Positions 34,922 through 46,900 of a DNA stretch of 64,000 nucleotides are shown in pieces (position 1 is the first letter of the stretch; each line of letters opens with the position of its first letter). The notes below the pieces were generated by a model. That model was not told the DNA's origin. It saw only the letters and a program-made list of their open reading frames with translations, and did no database searches. Both the position numbers and the translations under genes were made by a program. Origin of the DNA: Coraliomargarita sinensis (lineage in GTDB: Bacteria > Verrucomicrobiota > Verrucomicrobiia > Opitutales > Coraliomargaritaceae). The DNA is taken from contig NZ_QHJQ01000002.1 of NCBI RefSeq assembly GCF_003185655.1, positions 310,001-374,000 of the forward strand, written 5' to 3'.

Positions 34922-37900
34922 ATGAAAGATACCCCAGCGTCTGAACGCTTTGGTGCCTTGGCTCAAACCCATGGTCTGGCATCATTCCTCTCCACCTTGT
35001 TAATCGCCCTCGCGCTGTGCGCTCCCAATTTGGCGAGTGCCGATGCACGTAACGGCAACCCGGACCTGACGAACGGCGGGGATCAATACTCAGATCCCAG
35101 CAGGCCCGGGGACTATAGACATAATGATGAATGGTCGTGGAATCTCGGTCCGACGGGAATGTCCGGTTGGATGTATCGCGATGACTGGTTTAAAAAATAC
35201 GAGGGTTGGAACACGGAGTTTGCCCGTCAGATTGAGGTGACGTCAGTGGATGCGGGCTCTCCCGCCGAAGGGATTCTTCAGGTGGGCGATGTGATTCTCG
35301 GTGCGGACGGCACGGGAGCCGAGCCGGCCGACTTCACCTACGATGCGCGCAAGGCTTTCGCTGCGGCGATCTCGGAGGCGGAGGCCAGGGATCCGGCAAT
35401 ACTCAAAATGAAGCGCTGGCGGGGTACTGGAGAGACCAGCACGATCCAAGCGGTCGCCGATGTTTCGGGTAGTTTGGACGGCAAGTATTTTACGCTTCAT
35501 GACGGCTTGGGTACCGTAGCGGTCTGGTTTGACGTCGATAACAGCGGAACCGCTATACCGAGCGGTGCTTCGGCCGCCGACCGTGCCATTGAGATTTCGA
35601 GTGTGGTGACCGGCGATGCCGCGACTTCGGTCGCGGCAGCCATCGGGGCCGCCCTGGATTTCGACGCGGGATTTACGGCCAGCGTATCAACGGATACCGT
35701 AACGGTGGCCAGCGATACCGGTGGCGACCGTACCGATATATCAGACGGGGATACGGGATTTACTTTTGCCGTGGCCCAGCAGGGCAGTAGCTCCGTCGAT
35801 ACGGTCTCCATTACTCTGGAGACTCTCGGTGCTTACAGTGCGACCGCGCCCTACAACTGCCCGAAGTCGGCGGCGGTTCTTGAAAAAGGTTTGGACGCGA
35901 TTATGGCGGTAGGCGCAACCGATTCGACCAAGTTTTCTCTAGTCACACTGCTTGCGGGCAATGACCCGACGAACCCGGACAATGCGGCTCGCATGACGCG
36001 GGTCCAACAGGAAATCCAGGAGCTGATCCTCACTCCGGAAGAAGTTGAATACTTCATGTCCAACGATTTTTTGATTGATAATATTGGAGGTAAAATCGCT
36101 TGGTCGCATGGCTTTAAGCTAATTGCCCTCGCTGAATATTATCTGCAGACCGGTGATTCGGCCGCTTATGATTCGATGCGTGCTTACGCGGTAGCCGCTG
36201 CGAATGGGCAAAGTATGTTTGGCACCAGCGGGCACAAGTTTACCCTGCCGGCCGAGGATGGTTCGTTGAACGGTCCTTACGGGATCGGCTATGGTGTCGT
36301 CAACAGTGCCAACATGCAGTGCTTCTATGGCCTGCTGTTGGCGCGGGAGGCGGGTGTTACCGATCAAAGGGTGCTGGATGCCATCGAACGGGCCAGCAAC
36401 TTCTACGGAGCCTATGTCAACCGGGGCAGTATTCCTTATGGGGAGCATAATCCCGGTTACGGCCACGGGGAGAACGGTAAGAACGCGATCGCCGCGCTTT
36501 GCTACAAATTACAGGGGGGGCATAATGACTTTGCCAATTACTACTCGATGATGGCGGGTGCCTCGGCAACCAACATCGATTCAGGCCACTCAGGACCCTA
36601 TCTAAACTATTTGTGGGCTGCTCTGGGAGCGAATGCCGGCGGGGAAGAATCCATGGCAGCCTTTTTCGAAGAACAGCGCTGGTTCTATGACTTGGCACGC
36701 AACCACGATGGAACGTTCACCTACAACAGTTACCAAAATGGCGGTCAGTTCGGTTATGGTGGCGATGATTGGAGTGCGCTAAAATTGCAGATGTACACGG
36801 CCTGTTTGCTTCCTTATGCCGCGCCCCTGCGCCAGACTTATGTGACCGGGAAAAATACCACGGACGATCCCAGCACATGGCTCACCGCGCAAGAGCTTGC
36901 TGATGTGGATAACGCAATCAGCTATGATGCGACGACCCGCACGACCAACGAGCTGCTCGATGACCTGGGTTCCGTGCACCCCTTTACCCGGGGCGATGCG
37001 GCAGCCGAGCTGGGGCTCCGTACTTCCGAGCATGCGGCGATCTTGCCCGGCCTGGAAAGCATTGCAGCTGATACGAATGCGTCCCTCCATGACAGAATGG
37101 GCGCGTGTGAGGCATTGGGCGCGATTGAGAACCAGGGCTCGCTTTCATTGTTGATCGGCTTGCTTGCTGATTCGGAGGACTTAGTAAAATATGCGGCTGC
37201 CAAAGCGATTCAGAAGTTCCCCCCGGAAGCTAAATTACCGGAAGTGGATAGCCTGATGGCGGCTTGTGTTGCGGAGGCCAAACCCCTTATGCCCGTGGAT
37301 ACGGAAGATCCGATCCACCTGACGCATGGGGCGATTGCAGGCATCCTATTTGGCGGTTACGAAGGAGGCATCCTCAGAAACCATGATTTGGTCGGGATTA
37401 ACCGTGACCTTTTGTATCCGGCAATTCGTTCGGCTGTGAGCAACCCCCAAGGCCGGACTCGCAATTGGACAACGGATATTTATGCCAGTTTGACCAGGGA
37501 AGACGTGGAGGCATTGTCCGACGTAATTGTGTCCGGGGCCTGGGACGAAGCTCCTGCGGATCGCATGTTCTCAGGGGCGGTTCAGGTGGATAGCGTCGAA
37601 GTTCTCCACAAGTTCGGATATTCCGAGGGTGTTCCCTTGGCGAAGGAAACAATCCGAAAAGAGACACGGGATCACAAATTTATTTATGCGGCGCTTGAAC
37701 TCTATGGGGCCTCATCCTTGTCGGTCATCCCCGACCCGAAGATCGTTGAGTTTTGTCAATTGAAGGTTGCGAGTGATGATTACGCCACGCAGGCGCAATC
37801 CGTGCTGGATGCGATCGCCGCAGACACCAATCCCGATGTGGTCGTTCCCTTGAAAGGCATTCATCTGATGGTGGCCGATGACGCCTCGCTTACCCTGCCT

Positions 37901-40900
37901 CAGGATCGTACGACCCTGCGTGCCTATGCCTACAACCATGTTGGAGCCGAACTCTCTTATGCCTGGCGCAAGGTACACGGAGCCGGTGAGGTTACCTTTC
38001 TCCGAAATGGCACGAACGCAGCCGCGTCGACCGAGGTGGTCTTTGATGGCGTCCCGGGAGAGTACCTCTTCGAGGTGACGATTTCGGATGTCTGGGGATT
38101 GACCGAGGTATCGGACACCGTTGCGGTGACTTTGAATGACACGGGCGGCTCCCTGCCCGCCAATGACCCGCCGACGGCCAACAACCAGTCGCTTGCGGTC
38201 GACGCCGGAACGCCGACGCAGATCTTGCTTACGGGGGTAGATCCTGAAGGTAATGCCTTGATTTACACGATAACGAGTGGCCCGAGCCAGGGCCGGTTGA
38301 CCGGCACCGCACCCAACCTTGTCTACACGGCTGACGGTAATTATAGCGGTACTGACAGCATCACCTTTGAAGTGATGGATAGCGAGGGGCAAGTAACCAC
38401 CGGCACCATCGATATCACGGTCAACACTGCGGCCGGGGTCGGTCTCGCGATTTACGAACCCTTTGATTATGCTGTAGGCACTCTGGATGGGGCGTCTGGC
38501 CTCACGGAAGTCGGCTTGGACGGAGCATGGTCGATGAGTCACCCCTACCATTTCATGGAGTCTCCGACGCTGACCTATAGCACGTTGCCCAGCACGGGCC
38601 TCAGAACCTACAGCGAGGGTGGTGACAATTTTGGGAAATCAAAAGCGAATGCGTCGCGTCCAATCGGAGCGGAGGCACTGGCCAATCGAGGTCTCATGGA
38701 TGACGGGGCAACTCTTTGGTTCAGTGCCGTGATGGGCAATATCGACAGTAGCTACCAACAGAGAGTCAATCTGGCTCTTGCAAACGGCAGCTTGGATAAG
38801 GACGCGGATTACATTGTGGATGATGGAGTCGATCCGGGCACCGGAATCGGCGTGACCCTGTATGCGAATGAGATTCAGGCCGCGCAGTTTTTCGATGTTA
38901 ACAATAGTACCGTCTTAAAGGGAAGTTGGGATGGTTCCATCGCCGGCGAGTTCAACAGTAACGAGCAGCGATTGGTGGTCGGTAAGATTACCTGGGGTGC
39001 CAGTTCCGACACGGTCGAAATCTATCTTCCCGTATCCGGCATGGTGCTTCCATCCGAGCCGAGCTCCACACTGATCGCAAATGTGGATCAATCCAAATTG
39101 GATACGCTGACATTCATGACTTCCTCCACCGGTAACGGCACGACCTATATCGATGAAATTCGCTTCGGCGGGACGCTGCATAGCGTGCTTCAGGGAACGG
39201 TCGACATGACGGCGGATACGACCGCACCGACGCCGAATCCGATGACCTTCGACATCGCACCGACGCCGGTCGACAGCCAATCCATCACCATGGTGGCCAC
39301 ACCGGCCTTCGACTTGGCCGAGGTCGAATACTACTTCACCTGCACGGCCGGTGGCGGCACTGACAGCGGTTGGCAGGACAGCAATGTCTACACCGACACC
39401 GGTCTCACTCCGGGGACGGAATACAGCTACACGGTCAAGGCCCGCGATAGGTCTCCGGCCCTGAACGAGACGGCTGCGTCCGCAGTGGCCTCTGCGACGA
39501 TTTCTTTGCAGGGAACGCTTCCCAATGTGGTCGGCGTCGAGCAGTCGGCGGCTGAAAGCCTGATCACAGATTCGGATATGACGGTGGGCACGATCACGAC
39601 GGCAACTGCCTACAGCCAGACCGTTCCCGCTGGACATGTCCTAACTCAAAGTCCGACCGGTCCGGCTTCGGCGGCCTACGGCACGCCGGTGGATCTGGAG
39701 ATCTCCATCGGCCAGGATCCGACATTACCCACACTTGCTTCGGTCGATATCGTGGACGACCAGGGCGGGGGACCGGTTCCCTCGACCTCCACCATCATCT
39801 ATACGCTGACCTTCAGCGAAGACATGGACCTGACTACGATCGAGGCGGCCGATTTCGTAAATCTGGCGGCACTGCCCATCAGTATCGGTGCGATCAGTCA
39901 ACCTTCACCGGGTGTCGTGACCGTCGAAGTCAGCACCACCAGCACGGTTGACGGGTACCTGGTTTTCTCAGTGGCCAAGGGTGCCGTTATCAAGGATGCG
40001 CAGGGGCAGGATCTCAACACGAGTTCGGCCATCTCGGACGATACGAGCATCAATTATTACTACGCCGGTAACTCCGCCCCGGTTGCTAATGATCAGGCGG
40101 TCACAACGGACGAAGACGCCCCGGTGGCGGTGACGTTGAGCGTGAGTGACATTGATGGCGACCCGCTCACCTACACGGTTGTGACTGCTCCGGCTAATGG
40201 TGTCTTGAGTGGCACGGCTCCCAGTTTGACCTACACGCCGAACACGGACTACAATGGTAGCGACAGCTTCACCTTCAAGGCCAACGACGGCACGGAGGAC
40301 TCGAATACCGCGACGGTCAGTATTACGGTTAACGCGTTAAACGACGCACCGGTCTTTACGACCGATCCAATTGTGGCTGCGGACGCAATTATGGATCAGA
40401 CCTATTCGAATACGATTGCTGGCAGTGCGACGGATGCCGAAGGCGATGCGCTGACCTACGCGAAGGAGAGTGGTCCATCCTGGCTCAGTGTCGCGGCCGA
40501 CGGCGCGCTTTCGGGTACGCCGACCAGTGCCGATGAAGGGCCAAACAGCTTCACGGTCAGCGTGAGTGACGGCATTGCGCCTCTGGTTACGGTGACCTTG
40601 AATATTGAAGTGACGGTACCGTACGTGGAAACAACTGTGGTTTACGAATCCTTCGATTACGCAGCTACCGGTGGAACACCTGAGGAAGCGGCCACTTTGG
40701 AGGGCAACTCCGGAGGCCTCGGCTTTGGCGGTTCCTGGGTGGTCGACGATGACGGCGGCGTGGCCGGTGTCGATGATCAGTCTTTCGAGGTCCTTGATCC
40801 GGGTCTAAGCCTGGGCACTTTGCCTGTGGCAGGTAATAGTGCAGGACGTATCGCTACAAGCTACCGTGGGATTGCTTATCGAGTGCTTTCGGCCGCCTCC

Positions 40901-43900
40901 CAAAGCGCGCTCTTGGCCGACAACAGCACAACATGGTTCAGCGTCTTGTATCAGGACGCCGGTACCGGCGACGATTTTGCCTTCGTGCTGGGCAACCAGC
41001 CGCACAAGGCAACCGGGAGTAATCCAGTATTGGAGCTTGCCGGAGATGCCTTCGGTTTTGCCGCGATCAATAGCGCGATCCATGCGGTTCGGCATGACAA
41101 CAGTACCAGCCAAACTCTGTCGTCTACTTCGCTGGCCGCGAACGGCGGAACCTATCTTCTGGTGGGCAAGATAAACTGGAAGTCAGTCGGAACGGCCGAC
41201 GAATTTTATCTGTTCAATGTAACGGATCCGGACGCAGCGGAGCCCGCCGAGGGCACGGCATTTGCCAGCCAGCTAGGCGACTTCGACCAGTCGACCTTCA
41301 GCCTGATCACGATGTGGGATCGTCCGAATACGTCCGGTGTCATCGACGAGATTCGTTTCGGCGAGTCCTATGCGAGTGTGGTTGGACAAGGCGGAAGCGG
41401 TGGCAACACCGTTCCGATGGCCGACGACCAATCGGTGACAACCGACGAGGGCACCACCGTGGCGGTTACCCTGACGGCTACCGATGCGGACAGTGATCCG
41501 CTGACCTACAGTGTCGTCACGGCACCCACCAACGGAACGTTGACCGGCACAGCTCCCGACCTGACTTATACACCGGATGCCGGCCACAACGGTAGCGACA
41601 GCTTCACCTTCAAGGCCAACGACGGCACCGTCGACTCGAACACCGCGACCGTCTCGATTACGGTGACCGCAGTGAACGTTGCACCGGTCGCGGATGATCA
41701 ATCGGTGACAACCGATGTCGATACCGCCGTTGGCGTCACTCTGACCGCCAGTGATACCGACGGTGATGCGTTGACCTATAGTGTCGTCACGGCACCGACC
41801 AACGGCACCTTGAGTGGTACGGCACCGCATTTGAACTACACTCCAAATGCGGGTTATAGCGGTTCGGACAGCTTTACCTTCAAGGCCAACGACGGTACCG
41901 TCGACTCGAACACCGCGACCGTCTCGATTACGGTTAATCCATCGGCGAACAACGCGCCTGTAGCGGATAGCCAGTCGGTCACCACCGACGAGGATGTCGC
42001 CCTTGGCATCACCCTGACGGCCAGCGATGTGGACGGCGATCCGTTGACCTACAGCGTGGTGGCTGCCCCGACAAATGGTGTCTTGAGTGGCACGGCGCCG
42101 AGTTTGACCTATACGCCGAACACAGGCTACAACGGCACGGACAGCTTCACCTTCAAGGCCAACGACGGCACGGTGGACTCGAATACCGCGACGGTCAGTA
42201 TAACTGTCAACTCGGTCAACGATGCGCCGGTGTTCACGGCTGATCCGATCGCCGGTGCCGACGCCACCAAAGACGTCGCTTATAGCGGGACACTCGATGG
42301 CAGCGCGACCGACGACGACGGTGATCCGCTGACCTACGCGAAGGTGAGTGGTCCGGCCTGGCTGAGTGTGGCCAGTGATGGCACTCTCTCGGGAACACCC
42401 ACAAGTTCGGACGTGGGCACGAATGCCTTCATCGTTAGTGTGACGGATAACGTCGTCGCCTCGCCTATCGAAGCAACATTGAACATTACAGTAAACGATT
42501 CCCAAGCGACCATTTTCGGTTTTGAGGCAGAAAGTGGATTACTTGGAAGCTATTTTGATCCGGCAGTAACCGTTGCTCCCGACTCAGGCCCCTTGGGAGA
42601 CAGTTACATCACAACCAACACGGATAACTCGAGCACCACCACCCAGCCCATTGTAGAGGCCGCTACGGTAAGCTACACGGTGAATCTGCCGGCAGGTGAT
42701 TATGACCTCTATGCACGGATCCAAAAACCAAGCAGCGGTGGTGACGACAGCATGTACACAGCGGTTGCTTTTGGTGATGCGGATCCTGCCGTGGATGCCG
42801 ATTGGTTGTTGACCAATGGCCATACTGCATTCGCGCCAGGCATGACAGCGGGAGATTGGGGATGGACGATCGTATTGGATACACTCACAAGCCCCGGGGG
42901 AACGGTGACCTGGGAAATCGGAGCCCGCGAAGATGGTTTCAATATCGACTCCTTCGCTTTCGTTGCTGCCGGGCAGGACGTTGGACTTACTGCTTCGGGG
43001 CAGTCCACCATTTTGGATGATGCCGTCACGGGCGGAAGCCCACCCGTTGTCAATAACGCGCCGACATGGGCGGTGGATCCGGTCAATGAAGTGGATGCTA
43101 CCGAGGATGCCGCCTATTCCGCAACGCTGGCAGACGATGCCTCCGATGGTGATAGCGACCCGCTGACCTTCGCCAAGGTGAGTGGTCCGGCCTGGCTGAG
43201 TGTGGCCGCCAATGGCGACCTCTCGGGCACGCCGACCAACGCGGATGTGGGAGCAAACAGCTTCACAGTGAGTGTGACCGACAACATCATCGCGACTCCG
43301 GTAGAGGCGACCCTGAATATCACGGTGCTCAATACCAATGACGCACCTGTGGCAAATGACGACTCGGCGACAACGGATGAAGACAGCTCGGTCGGGATTA
43401 CGCTGACTGCGTCCGATGCCGATGTGGGTGACACGCTGACTTACACTGTGGTGTCCGGCCCGGCGAATGGTTCTCTGAGCGGTACAGCTCCGAACCTGAC
43501 CTACACACCGAATGGTGATTACAACGGTTCGGACAGCTTTACCTTCAAGGCCAACGATGGTACGGTCGACTCGAACACCGCAACGGTATCCATCACTGTC
43601 AATGCGACCAACGATGCACCGGTAGCCAATGATGATTCGGCGGTCACCAACGAAGATGCCAGTGTCGCGATCACACTGACGGGCTCCGATATCGATACCG
43701 GTGATACGCTGACTTACGCAGTCGTGGCGGGGCCGACCAACGGTACGCTCAGCGGCACAGCTCCGAATCTGACCTACACTCCGAATGGAGACTACAACGG
43801 TTCCGATAGCTTCACCTTCAAGGCGAACGACGGTACGGTGGACTCAAATATCGCGACGTTGAGCATAACGGTGAACGCCGTGAACGATGCCCCGATTGCG

Positions 43901-46900
43901 AATAACGACTCGGCGGTGACCAATGAAGATACGGGTGTTGCGATTACATTGACTGGTTCGGATATCGACAGCGGTTCACTAAGCTATGCCGTCGTAACAG
44001 GCCCAAGCAATGGTACTTTGAGCGGCACAGCTCCGAACCTGACCTACACGCCGAATGGTGATTACAACGGCTCGGACAGCTTCACCTTCAAGGCCAACGA
44101 CGGTGCGCTCGATTCGAATACGGCAACTGTCAGTATCACAGTGAATGCTGTGAACGATGCTCCGGTTGTTAATGATAACTCCGCGACAACGGACGAGGAT
44201 TCGGCCGTGGCGGTTACGCTGACCGCATCCGATGTGGATACAGGTGACACGCTGACTTACGCCGTTGTAACTGGTCCGACCAACGGCACCTTGAGCGGCA
44301 CGGCTCCGAACCTGACCTATACACCTAATGGTGATTACAACGGTTCGGACAGCTTCACCTTCCAGGCCAACGATGGTACGGCAGATTCGAACACGGCAAC
44401 CATCAGCGTTACCGTGAACGCGGTGAATGATGCACCGGTTGCCAATGACGATTCAGCCACGACCAATGAGGATGTCGCCGTGGCGATCACCTTGACCGCC
44501 TCCGATGTGGATACCGGTGATACGCTGACTTATGCAGTGGTTGCTGGTCCGACGAATGGTACCTTGAGTGGCACAGCTCCAAATCTGACCTTTACGCCGA
44601 ACACGAATTACAATGGTTCCGACAGTTTTACCTTCCAGGCGAACGACGGAACGGTGGACTCGAACATCGCGACGGTCAGCATCACGGTGAACGGTGTGAA
44701 CAACGCACCGGTGGCCAACGATGATGCGGTTGCAACCAATGAGGATACCAGTGTTGCGGTCACGCTGACCGCAACGGACGTCGATACGGGTGATACCTTG
44801 ACCTACGCGGTGGTTGCCGCGCCGACCAACGGTATCCTGACCGGTACGGCTCCGAATCTGACCTACATCCCGAACAGTGATTATGACGGTTCGGATAGCT
44901 TCACCTTCAAGGCAAACGATGGCACGGTGGACTCAAACACCGCGGCGGTCTCGCTTACGGTGAACGCGGTGAACGACGCTCCGGTTGCGGATGACCAGCA
45001 GGTAGCAACTACGGAGGACACTGCAGTGGCCGTCACTTTGACGGCGAGCGATGTGGAAGGCGACGTCCTGACTTACACCGTTGTGACGGCCCCGACCAAC
45101 GGCACGCTCAGTGGGACGGCTCCGGACCTGACCTACACACCGACCGCAGGTTACACCGGCAGTGACAGCTTCACCTTCAAGGCCAACGACGGCACGGTGG
45201 ACTCAAACACGGCAACCGTAAGTATCACGGTGAATGCTACAGGTGTCGCGATCATCCATGAGTCATTCGGCTACGATCCGGCTGTCGGAAACGATCTGTC
45301 CGGTGAAGGCCCGGCGACCGGCACCTCCGGAACGTGGGGCGGCGATAGCCGTTTCGATCTCGTTACCGGAAGCCTCTCCTACGGCAACCTCGCAACTTCC
45401 GGAAATTCGACGCAATACATCGGATCCGGCGGTGGCGGCGGTAATATCGGCACTGCCATCAGCGGCGATCTTGCAAACGCGGGTCTTCTGAACGACTCGG
45501 CCGAGCTCTGGTTCAGTGTAGTCGTCAACTTCGTTGACAACGGCAATGATGAAGCTGCTCTAACGCTTGGCACGGATCAGCCATTCACCACCGATATCAA
45601 TAATAGTGGTTCAGGCATCGGGTTTTACGCCGACAGTGGCGGTTATGTGCGTGCCGCAATCTACAGTGGCGGCACCCAACCGGGAACCCATGATGCGACG
45701 GCTAACTTCAATGGAACGACCCAACTCATCATTGGCAAAGTGACCTGGGGTGCCGATGCCACTACGGCGGATACCGTGACCCTCTACAATCCAGGCACGG
45801 ATCTCGACCTCACCGGCCATGCTTTCTCCACTGTGTCGGCTGTTATCGACCAATCCGCACTGGACACAATCGGTATATGGATCAGAAACAATGATCTAGC
45901 CGGAGATACATTTGACGAAATCCGCTTCGGTGCCACCTATGCCGATGTGGTGCCAACCGGTTCCGGCACGGGTAACACGGCTCCGGTCGCTGACGACCAG
46001 TTGGTCACGACGGACGAGGATACCGCAGTGGCCGTCACCCTGACGGGCAGCGATGCCGACGGCGATGCGCTGACCTACTCAGTGGTCACTGCGCCGTCCA
46101 ACGGTGCGCTCAGCGGTACGGCCCCGGATCTGACCTACACGCCAAACGCAGGCTATAACGGCTCGGACAGCTTCACCTTTGTGGCCAACGACGGCACGGT
46201 GGACTCGAATACCGCGACAGTCAGTATCACAGTCAATGCGGTCAATGACGCGCCGGTCGCGGACGACCAGTCGGTCAGCACCAACGAGGATAGCTCGGTG
46301 GCCGTCACCCTGACTGCCAGTGATGGGGAAGGTGACCTGCTGACCTACACGGTCGTGACAGTACCAACCAACGGCACCCTGAGCGGCACGGCTCCGGACC
46401 TGACCTATACACCGGACGCGAACTACAGTGGCAGCGATAGCTTCACCTTCAAGGCCAACGACGGTTCCGTGGACTCGAACACGGCAACGGTGAGCCTCAT
46501 GGTCAACGCGGTCAACGACGCACCGGTCGCGGACGACCAGTCGCTCGCGACGGATGAGGACACGGATCTAGCCGTGACCTTGACGGCTAGTGATACGGAT
46601 GGTGACACGCTCACCTACACGGTGGTTACGGCGCCGAGCAACGGTGTCCTCAGCGGTACGGCTCCGAATCTAACCTACTCGCCAAACAGCAACTACAACG
46701 GCAGCGATAGCTTCACCTTCAAGGCGAACGATGGCGCGGTGGATTCCAATACTGCGACGGTCAGCATCACGGTCGTTGCGGTCAATGACGCACCGAGCTT
46801 TAGCAGCGACCCCCTCAGCAGGTCGGATGCGACCCAAGGCGAGGCTTACAGCGACACGATTGGCGGCAGTGCCGGCGACGTGGAAGGAGATAGCCTAGCC

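Noticed and set aside
41273..42505. 410-codon minus-strand frame inside the 4,200-residue gene
   Set aside because: It follows the 273-bp repeat register of the plus-strand gene and has a shadow-type Arg/Gly/Val composition with no known motif.
43340..45235. Regular repeats as a CRISPR-like array
   Set aside because: Units are 273 bp, fully coding and in frame; no short repeat-spacer structure.
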